A DNA stretch of 13,045 nt, taken from positions 7,087 through 20,131 of the forward strand of contig JAESRY010000002.1 of NCBI GenBank assembly GCA_016764415.1. The letters are read 5' to 3'. The position numbers and the translations under genes are program-made. Below the pieces are notes generated by a model. The model saw only the letters and a program-made list of their open reading frames with translations. It ran no database searches and had not been told where the DNA came from. Shown here piece by piece: positions 1 to 7,680 of the stretch; within the stretch, counting starts at the first letter, position 1; every line of letters starts with the position of its first letter. This DNA comes from Cycloclasticus sp. (GTDB taxonomy: Bacteria > Pseudomonadota > Gammaproteobacteria > Methylococcales > Cycloclasticaceae).

Positions 1-447
1 ATGTAATAAAGTCGTCCCTATTTGAATTGCCAATTTCCCAGCAATTTGACTCATCGGCTTGAGTATAGGTAAACGACCACCTACTTTAACTGACTCGAAT
101 GCAACGGCTGTTAAGCCAATCTCGACCAAACTTTTGGTCAACGTAATATTAGCCGCCAAATGTAAAAAACAAAACAAGGTATGTTGAGCAGTTAGAAATT
201 GAAGGTCCTCTTCAATCGGTTCCTTCACTTTAACAATCAGCTCGCAGACTTCGTATAAATCTTTAGCTGACTGACAAATGGTTACGCCAATTTTTTCGTA
301 TTCAATATCATCAAATCCGCTGAGTTTTCCTGCAGAGTGTTGGATATAAATTTGATGCTTATTGTGTATTAAATCTAAACAGCCATCTGGCGTTAGCGCC
401 ACTCGCCCTTCAGAGACTTTCGTTTCTTTTGGAATGCCAATTTTCAT
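1..447 (-). CDS. ald: Alanine dehydrogenase, N-terminal part (runs off left edge)
   Basis: Encodes the first 149 residues of NAD-dependent L-alanine dehydrogenase, a cytoplasmic enzyme that reversibly deaminates L-alanine to pyruvate and ammonium. The protein begins MKIGIPKETKVSEGRVAL, the usual start of the family. The substrate-binding residues known for the family fall at their standard numbers: Arg15, Lys75 (in KVKEP) and His96 (in FLHLAAN). The last readable part, PMSQIAGKLAIQIG, matches the conserved PMSEIAGRMAxQxGA segment that leads into the NAD domain. The start ATG at 447-445 is preceded by AAGAG (456-460, minus strand). The reading frame stays open to the window edge, so the NAD-binding domain and C-terminus are not seen. 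It diverges from trxB across 142 bp, in which I see no convincing promoter. Confidence 0.93.
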   Translation of the reverse strand, partial: MKIGIPKETKVSEGRVALTPDGCLDLIHNKHQIYIQHSAGKLSGFDDIEYEKIGVTICQSAKDLYEVCELIVKVKEPIEEDLQFLTAQHTLFCFLHLAANITLTKSLVEIGLTAVAFESVKVGGRLPILKPMSQIAGKLAIQIGTTLLH

Positions 448-514
448 ACGCTTAACTCTTTACCTCATTAAGTCTTATAGCCATACTACACCGCTCTAAA
501 GTCTAATTAAATGA

Positions 515-1549
<1,035 letters not shown>

Positions 1550-1566
1550 AGGGTAAACGCTTTCTG

Positions 1567-2256
1567 ATGTTGCCTTGGCTTAATCCAGACGACGATAGCA
1601 CAGCTTTTCCGCCGTTAGGCAGCGCATTAGACGACCCCAATGGTCTTTTAGCAGCAGGCGGTTGCTTGAGCCCTGCTCGCTTACTTAATGCCTATCAACA
1701 CGGAATATTTCCTTGGTTCGAAGATAATCAGCCTATTTTATGGTGGTCACCGAACCCAAGAATAGTATTAGCCCCAAGTGAGTTGCACGTCTCTAGAAGC
1801 TTGAGGAAATTGATAAATAAAGAACAGTTTACCTGTACATTCGACAGTGCTTTTACGCAGGTAATAACGCACTGCGCTGAGTCTCGTGATGGCCAACATG
1901 GCACATGGATTACATCCTCAATGGTTGATGCATACGTCGAGTTATTTAAACAAGGGCACGCGCATTCTATAGAAGTGTGGGATGAAGAAAAATTGATTGG
2001 CGGTTTATATGGCCTAAGTATTGGCCAAGTTTTTTTTGGCGAGTCCATGTTTAGCCGTCAATCAAATGCTTCAAAAGTTGGGTTTGCGTTCTTATGCGAA
2101 CAACTGAATAACTGGGGCTTTAAACTGATTGATTGCCAGGTCGAGTCCGAGCACCTTTCTAGTTTAGGGGCAACAATTATGCCTCGTGATAAATTCTCAG
2201 AGCGACTAGAAAGCCTTTGTGTCGAACGTCCATCAACCGATGCTTGGTTAACGTAA
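1567..2256 (+). CDS. aat: Leucyl/phenylalanyl-tRNA--protein transferase
   Basis: Transfers Leu or Phe from its aminoacyl-tRNA to proteins with N-terminal Lys or Arg, creating primary N-degrons for ClpS/ClpAP. At 229 residues it has normal length. It shows the N-terminal [24 protein letters not shown] block (approximately 27-50), the signature WWSPNPR (59-65), GTWI (112-115), FFGESMFS (156-163) and LIDCQ. Asp189 and Gln191 in the last block correspond to the catalytic Asp186/Gln188 of the E. coli enzyme. AAAGGG lies about 15 bases ahead of the ATG. Its stop codon overlaps the start of bpt (TAATG), which implies translational coupling of the two aminoacyl-transferases. Confidence 0.97.
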   Translation: MLPWLNPDDDSTAFPPLGSALDDPNGLLAAGGCLSPARLLNAYQHGIFPWFEDNQPILWWSPNPRIVLAPSELHVSRSLRKLINKEQFTCTFDSAFTQVITHCAESRDGQHGTWITSSMVDAYVELFKQGHAHSIEVWDEEKLIGGLYGLSIGQVFFGESMFSRQSNASKVGFAFLCEQLNNWGFKLIDCQVESEHLSSLGATIMPRDKFSERLESLCVERPSTDAWLT

Positions 2257-3029
2257 TGTCTAATTCTTCTCAAGTTGGGCGTCACCTAGACCTCTACATA
2301 TCATCACCACAGACTTGTGATTACCTAGCCGATCAAAAGTCGGAGAACATTTTTATTTCACCTGAAGTGAAAATGACGGCTGGAATTTATGAATACCTTA
2401 TCGGCGTTGGTTTTAGGCGCAGTGGTGAACACGTCTACCGTCCACACTGTAAAGCTTGTCGTGCATGTATTTCTTGCCGTGTGAATGTCACGCTTTTTAA
2501 GCCGTCAAAAAGCCAAAAAAGGTTATTAACTAAAAATAAGGATTTGAGTTTTAAGTCGGTTGAAGCTCAGTATTCAGAGGAACATTTCGACTTGTATCAG
2601 CGCTACCAAACCTTTAAACACCCCGGCGGATCTATGGAATCTTTTGGTGAAAAGGAATATCAGGCATTTTTGTGTCAGTCTTTGGGCAATGGAGTAATTT
2701 ACGAGACTCGCCTAAACGATAAATTATTAGCCATTTCTGTAACTGATGTTTTTTCTAACGCCTTATCCGCGGTGTATACGTTTTTTGACCCTGAATATTC
2801 TGCGAGAAGTCTCGGTACTAATAGTGTCTTAAGGCAAATTGATGCGGCGCAAAATGGTAACAAAGAACACTTATACCTGGGTTATTACGTAGAACAGTCT
2901 AAGAAAATGTCTTACAAGACTAATTTCAAACCCATCGAAATGCTGGTGGAGGGTCGCTGGCAGTTGTATGAAAAAGGTGAAAAACTTCCTTTACAAAGTG
3001 CTAACCCAGATTCTCCTCCAAGTTTTTAG
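2256..3029 (+). CDS. bpt: Aspartate/glutamate leucyltransferase (bacterial ATE-like)
   Basis: Bpt adds leucine from Leu-tRNA to N-terminal Asp or Glu, making N-degrons read by ClpS. The family cysteine cluster is present in YRPHCKACRACISCR (approximately residues 62-76). So are the C-terminal FFDPEYSARSLGTNSVL and YLGYYVEQSKKMSYK blocks of the ATE fold. I place the start at the ATG at 2256, which overlaps the aat stop and gives 257 residues beginning [11 protein letters not shown]. The frame is open further upstream to a TTG at 2217, but that would add 13 residues read from inside aat that do not resemble the family. The C-terminal tail after about residue 235 (polar, ending NPDSPPSF) looks unstructured. 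I see no clear ribosome site, consistent with coupling to aat. Confidence 0.95.
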   Translation: MSNSSQVGRHLDLYISSPQTCDYLADQKSENIFISPEVKMTAGIYEYLIGVGFRRSGEHVYRPHCKACRACISCRVNVTLFKPSKSQKRLLTKNKDLSFKSVEAQYSEEHFDLYQRYQTFKHPGGSMESFGEKEYQAFLCQSLGNGVIYETRLNDKLLAISVTDVFSNALSAVYTFFDPEYSARSLGTNSVLRQIDAAQNGNKEHLYLGYYVEQSKKMSYKTNFKPIEMLVEGRWQLYEKGEKLPLQSANPDSPPSF

Positions 3030-3034
3030 GCCAA

Positions 3035-3066
3035 TTCACACTAAGCACTCATAAATAGTGTAAAAT
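3035..3066 (+). promoter_or_regulatory. Candidate infA promoter with GC-rich discriminator
   Basis: A -10-like TAAAAT (3061-3066) is followed at once by CCCGCCGC, a GC-rich discriminator of the kind found at stringently controlled promoters of translation genes. An upstream TTCACA (3035-3040) is a possible -35 element, but the 20 bp spacing is longer than usual, so only the -10 and discriminator are worth much. The site lies in the 89 bp gap between bpt and infA and would leave a leader of roughly 45 bases. Confidence 0.4.
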
Positions 3067-3118
3067 CCCGCCGCATTAGCTTGTTTATCAAGCATTTAAT
3101 CAACATTTAAAGAGACAA

Positions 3119-3337
3119 ATGGCAAAAGAAGATCAAATTGAAATGGAAGGCGTTGTTAAAGATACGCTTCCAAATACAATGTTCCGCGTAGAGTTAGAAA
3201 ATGGTCACGTTATTACGGCGCACATTTCTGGAAAAATGCGTAAACATTACATCCGCATTCTCACGGGAGACCGCGTTAAAGTTGAAATGACACCTTACGA
3301 TTTAACAAAAGGTCGTATCACGTACCGAGTTAAATAA
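3119..3337 (+). CDS. infA: Translation initiation factor IF-1
   Basis: IF-1 is a small S1-like OB-fold protein that occupies the 30S A site during translation initiation. At 72 residues it has exactly the usual length. It shows MAKEDxIEMEGVV at the start, [14 protein letters not shown], the core [12 protein letters not shown], and the basic end [12 protein letters not shown]. An AAAGAGA sequence precedes the ATG. It follows bpt by 89 bp and probably has its own promoter (TAAAAT at 3061). It converges on clpA with only 35 bp between the stop codons. Confidence 0.98.
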   Translation: MAKEDQIEMEGVVKDTLPNTMFRVELENGHVITAHISGKMRKHYIRILTGDRVKVEMTPYDLTKGRITYRVK

Positions 3338-3366
3338 GCCCTACTCTTTAATATAAAAGAGCGGGC
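3338..3366. terminator. Stem-loop between convergent infA and clpA
   Basis: GCCC (3338-3341) pairs with GGGC (3363-3366), and CTCTTT (3344-3349) pairs with AAAGAG (3356-3361), around a short AT loop and a small internal loop. It fills most of the 35 bp between two convergent stop codons, where a bidirectional terminator is expected. Neither strand has a good T-run after the stem, so termination strength is uncertain. Confidence 0.45.
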
Positions 3367-3372
3367 ATCGTA

Positions 3373-5637
3373 TTAGCTTTGTTCGATGAGATCTTTACTG
3401 GCTTCCGTTATAGTAAATTCAATCTTATTATCCTTCACATACACGCTAACCGTTCCACCGTGGGTTAGTTTGCCAAATAAGAGTTCGTTAGCTAACGGCT
3501 TTTTAATGTATTCTTGAACTGTACGTTCCATTGGCCTCGCACCCATTTTTGGGTCATAACCTTTTTTAGCCAGCCAACTTCTTGCTTCCGAATCCAAGCT
3601 AATGTCGACGTTTTTGTCGTGTAACTGTGCTTCTAATTTGAATATAAATTTATCGACAACATGTACGATAATTTCTTCAGATAATGATTTGAATTGCACA
3701 ACAGCATCCAAGCGGTTTCTAAACTCGGGGGAAAATGATTTTTCAATCACTCTCATGCTATCTGTTGAATGCTCTTGCTCTGTGAAGCCTATCGACGCAC
3801 GGCTAGCTTCTTGAGCACCCGCATTGGTCGTCATCACCAACATAATATTTCTAAAATCGGCTTTTCGACCGTTATTGTCAGTTAGCGTCCCGTGATCCAT
3901 TATTTGTAATAATAAGTTGTATATATCAGGGTGGGCTTTCTCAATTTCATCCAGCAACAAAATAGCATGCGGGTGTTTGCTCACCTCTTCGGTTAATAAT
4001 CCGCCTTGGTCATAACCCACATAGCCGGGTGGCGAACCAATTAAACGCGAAACAGTATGCCTCTCCATATATTCAGACATATCAAAGCGTATCAAATCTA
4101 CACCCATGATTTTTGCAAGCTGGTTGGTCACCTCTGTTTTACCAACACCGGTTGGGCCTGAAAACAAGAAGGAGCCGATGGTTCTTTCTTCCTCACCTAA
4201 GCCAGCACGGCTTAAAATAACGGCGTCAGATAGCTTTTCAATGGCTTCATCTTGCCCAAATACAACCAGTTTTAAATTACGTGCCAAATCTTTAAGTTTA
4301 TCTTTGTCTTGAGATGAAATGCTTTTCTCTGGAATACGCGCAATTTGCGCGATAATTTTTTCAATATCAGCTGTTTCTATTATTGATTTCCGCTCTTCTT
4401 CAGCTAAAAGGCGCTGCTTAGCACCGGCTTCATCAATAACGTCGATGGCTTTATCAGGAAGAAATCTATCGTTAATGTATCGATTGGCTAGAATAGCGGC
4501 TGTTTCAAGGCTCGCTTTGCTGTATTCAATTTTATGATGCTCTTCATAACGTGATTTTAGGCCGTTAAGGATTTGAATAGTGTCTTCAACCGATGGTTCG
4601 TTAATATCAACTTTTTGAAAACGTCTAGCAAGCGCGTGATCTTTTTCGAAAATTCCACGAAACTCTTTATATGTTGTCGAGCCAATGCAGCGCAACTCTC
4701 CAGATGCCAACGCTGGTTTAATCATATTTGACGCATCCATCACACTGCCCGACGCCGAACCCGCGCCAATAATAGTGTGTATTTCGTCAATAAACAAAAT
4801 GCTTTTTTCTTGCGTTTTTAATTGGTTAACCAGGCTTTTTAAGCGTTTTTCAAAATCACCTCGATATTTAGTACCAGCAACTAATGAACCCATATCAAGC
4901 GAATAAATAACGGTGTCATCTAGAACTTCTGGAACATTACCTTCAGTAATTTTTAGTGCTAAACCTTCTGCAATAGCCGTTTTACCAACCCCGGCCTCAC
5001 CAACCAGTAATGGGTTGTTTTTTCTGCGACGGCATAAGGTCTGAATCGTGCGCTCTAACTCTTTTTCGCGGCCAATAAGCGGGTCTATTTTTCCTAATCG
5101 AGCCTGCTCGTTTAAATTGACTGTATATTTTGTAAGTGGGTCGTTTGAACTCTCCTCGCCTTCTACAGCAGGAATATCTTCAAAGTCGCTCATATCATCA
5201 TCTTCAAGACGGGCGATACCATGAGATATAAAGTTAACCACATCTAAGCGTGAGACATTCTGACGATTCATTAAGTAGACTGCTTGTGAATCTTGCTCAC
5301 TAAAAATTGCAACTAGCACATTGGCCCCGGTTACTTCTTTTTTACCGCTTGTTTGCACATGATAAACAGCGCGTTGTAAAACACGCTGAAAGCCAAGTGT
5401 GGGTTTTGTTTCGCGTTCTAAATCTTCTGGAATAAGTGGTGTTGACTCTTCGATGTAGGCTTCTAGTTCAGACACGATTAATTCAACATTGCCGCCAGAT
5501 GCTTGAAAGACTTCACTAGCAGACTTATTACTCATCATCGCCAGCAGCAAGTGTTCAACTGTAATAAACTCATGACGCATCTCGTGCGCACGTTTAAAGG
5601 CGTCGTTTAAAGATTGTTCCAATTCTTTGTTAAGCAT
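3373..5637 (-). CDS. clpA: ATP-dependent Clp protease ATP-binding subunit ClpA
   Basis: AAA+ unfoldase that threads substrates into ClpP, including N-degron proteins delivered by ClpS. At 754 residues it has the normal ClpA length. A Clp N-domain (approximately 1-145) comes first, then a D-rich linker. AAA1 has Walker A GEAGVGKT (213-220) and Walker B with DEIH (284-287). AAA2 has GPTGVGKT (494-501), DEIEKAH (563-569) and the pore-loop motif GYVGYDQGG (538-546). A ClpP-docking loop containing IGF lies near 616-618. The absence of a long coiled-coil middle domain separates it from ClpB, and the IGF loop supports a ClpP partner. The start is fixed by GGAG (5644-5647) inside the end of clpS, three bases after the clpS stop, so the two are co-translated. 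Confidence 0.98.
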   Translation of the reverse strand: MLNKELEQSLNDAFKRAHEMRHEFITVEHLLLAMMSNKSASEVFQASGGNVELIVSELEAYIEESTPLIPEDLERETKPTLGFQRVLQRAVYHVQTSGKKEVTGANVLVAIFSEQDSQAVYLMNRQNVSRLDVVNFISHGIARLEDDDMSDFEDIPAVEGEESSNDPLTKYTVNLNEQARLGKIDPLIGREKELERTIQTLCRRRKNNPLLVGEAGVGKTAIAEGLALKITEGNVPEVLDDTVIYSLDMGSLVAGTKYRGDFEKRLKSLVNQLKTQEKSILFIDEIHTIIGAGSASGSVMDASNMIKPALASGELRCIGSTTYKEFRGIFEKDHALARRFQKVDINEPSVEDTIQILNGLKSRYEEHHKIEYSKASLETAAILANRYINDRFLPDKAIDVIDEAGAKQRLLAEEERKSIIETADIEKIIAQIARIPEKSISSQDKDKLKDLARNLKLVVFGQDEAIEKLSDAVILSRAGLGEEERTIGSFLFSGPTGVGKTEVTNQLAKIMGVDLIRFDMSEYMERHTVSRLIGSPPGYVGYDQGGLLTEEVSKHPHAILLLDEIEKAHPDIYNLLLQIMDHGTLTDNNGRKADFRNIMLVMTTNAGAQEASRASIGFTEQEHSTDSMRVIEKSFSPEFRNRLDAVVQFKSLSEEIIVHVVDKFIFKLEAQLHDKNVDISLDSEARSWLAKKGYDPKMGARPMERTVQEYIKKPLANELLFGKLTHGGTVSVYVKDNKIEFTITEASKDLIEQS

Positions 5638-5640
5638 TAT

Positions 5641-5976
5641 TTACTCCACTTCTTCTAATGTACATTGCAACGGGTGTTGATTCTCTTGAGAATACGCCAA
5701 AACCTGCTGTACTTTTGTCTCTGCTATATCTTTAGTATAGACGCCACACACGCCAACGCCACTAGTATGCACATTCATTGTGATTCTAACCGCATCTTCC
5801 TTACCTTTATAAAATATGGTTTGCAGTATGGAAACCACGAAGTCCATCGGCGTAAAGTCATCATTTAACAGCAAGACCTTGTACATGGGCGGCTTCTGCA
5901 ACTTAGGCGTAGCTTCTTGTACAGCTAGAGCGCCATCGTCATGGTCATGGTCATCTTCAAAAGGTAAATCAGGCAT
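5641..5976 (-). CDS. clpS: ClpS, N-degron adaptor for ClpA
   Basis: Small adaptor that binds N-terminal Leu, Phe, Tyr or Trp and hands the protein to ClpA. It is 111 residues long. The ligand pocket is complete by comparison with E. coli ClpS, at an offset of four: Asn38, Asp39, Asp40 (LLNDD), Met44, Val47, His70 and Leu103. The N-terminal extension, needed in the family for substrate delivery to ClpA, here carries an acidic-histidine run DDHDHDD (8-14) encoded by a short repeated TCATGG on the plus strand. It lies directly upstream of clpA, and the start has only a weak AAG ahead of it. Both enzymes that create its substrates (aat, bpt) are within 4 kb. Confidence 0.97.
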   Translation of the reverse strand: MPDLPFEDDHDHDDGALAVQEATPKLQKPPMYKVLLLNDDFTPMDFVVSILQTIFYKGKEDAVRITMNVHTSGVGVCGVYTKDIAETKVQQVLAYSQENQHPLQCTLEEVE

Positions 5977-6088
5977 ACTTAAAAATTTAAATTAGGTTGA
6001 TAGTTATTTTGACAGAAAATTATCTAAGATGTCTGAAAACTGTCGTTCTAATATGGGGGTTTGAACTGGTTTTTCAAGCAGCTGAGGC

Positions 6089-6880
6089 TTATTTATTCCT
6101 AGCAGGCATGTTTTCTATGATGTCGGGCTCATTAGGTAATTTACTCAAAGCCAATAGACGTAAAATAATTTGTATACCCAAACCACCTATCGCTAGAGAA
6201 GACCAGCCAAGCACGACAAAGCCCCAATGAAGCGGCGCGGTAAACAGTTCTTCCATAAACCAAAAGGTATGCCCCCACTCATTAAGCCCAACATTGGGCA
6301 ATATTAAAAAGGGCCCAACCACCAAAATTACAAAAGGAATTGAAATGTTTTCCGCGAATTGCGGTAATCGTGTACGAGCGTATAGAAAAGACGAAACGCC
6401 AGCAATGATATAAGCGGGGAATGTGCCGTAAAAAAGCACAATATGGCTCGGCGTGAAGTCAGTATCACGAACCGTTACTTGGTGCCAGGCAGCGTCTTGC
6501 TCCGCAAAAAAACTGGCTGCCCAATAAATAATCCAAGTGTAACTAAGTAACCACAAGAACAGGGTGAAATAACGCCTAAGTTCGACTGCAGGCGATAAAT
6601 TAAAAACATTTTTATCGCGCGTTTTTAATAAGTAACTCCAAATTGTCGTTGCCAGGATAAATTCTATTATCCATTGTGCATATAGAAGATTCATCCAGTA
6701 CGTTTGAAATTCTGGCTCGAACGAATCCATCCCCTTATCCCAAGCAAATAACTGTTGGTAGACACGCCAAGCAACCATCAGCGCGGTTATACCAACAAAA
6801 ATGGCAATCACAATCTTAACGTTAATCAACCCTTTAGATGGGTCTTCATCCATTGGAGTAGGGTTATAAGCTGCTTTCAT
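6089..6880 (-). CDS. pmoC: Orphan PmoC/AmoC-family copper membrane monooxygenase subunit C
   Basis: A 263-residue polytopic membrane protein with about six hydrophobic segments (approximately 22-45, 62-84, 104-124, 147-167, 180-197, 218-245). It matches the C subunit of particulate methane/ammonia/hydrocarbon monooxygenases: DSFEPEFQTYWMNLLYAQ near 52-69, RDTDFTPSH (138-146), ARTRLP (168-173), and NVGLNEWGHTFWF (196-208) followed by APLH. All six metal ligands known from Methylococcus capsulatus PmoC are present at a constant offset of 27: Asp129, His133, His146 (Asp156/His160/His173) and Asn200, His204, His218 (Asn227/His231/His245). pmoA and pmoB are absent from the window; neighbours are an ART-like gene upstream and clpS downstream. 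There is no strong ribosome site before the ATG, and a later in-frame Met10 is possible. Family placement is secure; the substrate (methane, short alkanes or ammonia) cannot be told. Confidence 0.9.
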   Translation of the reverse strand: MKAAYNPTPMDEDPSKGLINVKIVIAIFVGITALMVAWRVYQQLFAWDKGMDSFEPEFQTYWMNLLYAQWIIEFILATTIWSYLLKTRDKNVFNLSPAVELRRYFTLFLWLLSYTWIIYWAASFFAEQDAAWHQVTVRDTDFTPSHIVLFYGTFPAYIIAGVSSFLYARTRLPQFAENISIPFVILVVGPFLILPNVGLNEWGHTFWFMEELFTAPLHWGFVVLGWSSLAIGGLGIQIILRLLALSKLPNEPDIIENMPARNK

Positions 6881-6932
6881 GGGTTAAACGTAACACCAGC
6901 AGTGTCTAAATAATTCACAAAGCATCGAGCAC

Positions 6933-7496
6933 TCAGCTAGAAATAAGTGAAACGAACTCAGCGTCAATGTCATTGTTGATATAAGCCATGCCAAGCTTAT
7001 TCAAATACTCTAAGCGATTCGCCTTCATCAAATCAATATCAAGCACACCTGCACTGCAATTTTGGTAGATTTCAGCAACATAAGTCATGTACGCCTCACC
7101 ACCTTCAATCATTAACAAACTCGCCGCACCCACATCGGGGCGAACCCTGGTATTTTGCTCTTCGGGTAATTTAACTGCAAAAACGATGGCGTTTTCTTCG
7201 CCTTCGATACGCACACTGCGTTCTTTAACCGTCTGCTGCGCCCAGTAGTGTGCAAGCTTTTTGCTTTGCGTTAAAAAAACCGGTTCGATGGACTCCGTAT
7301 AGCTATTGCCAATTGTTGCCATCGTGCTTTTCGCTGCTTGTTTCATCGCTTTGTCGCCTGAACGCTTTAGGCCGTTAGACAGAATGGAGCTTACTAAGGA
7401 AGAAGACGTGCCGTGATACCAAACATCGCCCGTTGAAAAACCGTCTTTTGTTAACAGCTCTGTTGCGTCCTGTAGATAGCTTGGGATTTCATTCAT
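6933..7496 (-). CDS. Small protein resembling the ADP-ribosyltransferase fold; function unknown
   Basis: A soluble protein of 187 residues with no signal peptide or membrane segment. I do not recognise a named family. The pattern resembles H-Y-E type ADP-ribosyltransferases: an N-terminal strand with WYHGTS (26-31, His28) followed by a helix SLVSSILSNGL (33-43), then PVFLTQSKKLAHYWA (72-86) like the second ART strand and helix, a strand with a hydrophobic/acidic pattern AIVFAVKLP (103-111), and a late glutamate in YVAEIY (Glu142). This is pattern recognition only; RNA 2'-phosphotransferase-like or structural relatives remain possible. A weak AAGGT precedes the ATG. It lies 52 bp upstream of pmoC on the same strand, so the two may share a transcript. 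I see no antitoxin-like partner next to it. Confidence 0.6.
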   Translation of the reverse strand: MNEIPSYLQDATELLTKDGFSTGDVWYHGTSSSLVSSILSNGLKRSGDKAMKQAAKSTMATIGNSYTESIEPVFLTQSKKLAHYWAQQTVKERSVRIEGEENAIVFAVKLPEEQNTRVRPDVGAASLLMIEGGEAYMTYVAEIYQNCSAGVLDIDLMKANRLEYLNKLGMAYINNDIDAEFVSLISS

Positions 7497-7578
7497 GATT
7501 CAATTACCTTGGATATTGCCGTTTATTAATGACAGAGCCTTAAAGAGTCGATTGTAGATCAAAACATTAAGTTCCAAT

Positions 7579-7610
7579 TAAAAAGGCGACATTCAATTAA
7601 GAATGCCGCC
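7579..7610 (-). terminator. Intrinsic terminator downstream of aceA
   Basis: Read on the minus strand, GGCGGCATTC (7610-7601) pairs with GAATGTCGCC (7594-7585) over ten positions with one G-U wobble and a six-base loop, and is followed at once by TTTTTA (7584-7579). This is a typical rho-independent terminator and would end the aceB-aceA transcript before the ART-like gene. Confidence 0.8.
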
Positions 7611-7623
7611 TTTAAATAAGCAC

Positions 7624-7646
7624 GTTAAGCTTTAAAAAAGCTTAAC
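7624..7646. repeat. Perfect 10-bp hairpin after aceA
   Basis: GTTAAGCTTT (7624-7633) is followed by AAA and its exact complement AAAGCTTAAC (7637-7646). It sits between the aceA stop and the terminator at 7579-7610, giving two hairpins in tandem. It could protect the 3' end of the mRNA or act as a second terminator; on the minus strand it is followed by only a weak T-rich stretch. Confidence 0.6.
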
Positions 7647-7650
7647 CAAC

Positions 7651-7680
7651 CAATCTTAAATCATCTTAAATCATCTTAAA
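7651..7680. repeat. Three tandem 10-bp units abutting the aceA stop codon
   Basis: TCATCTTAAA occurs twice exactly (7661-7670, 7671-7680), preceded by a one-mismatch copy CAATCTTAAA (7651-7660). The array ends at the base next to the aceA stop codon (7683-7681). It looks like slippage-generated sequence in the 3' untranslated region. Copy number may vary between strains. Confidence 0.85.

Noticed and set aside
2217..2255. Upstream TTG start for bpt
   Set aside because: The extra 13 residues overlap aat in another frame and do not match the family N-terminus; the TAATG overlap at 2254-2258 is the better start.
6009..6030. TTGACA on the plus strand with downstream AT-rich DNA as a promoter
   Set aside because: No -10 at proper spacing and no plus-strand gene follows; the frame there is antisense to pmoC.
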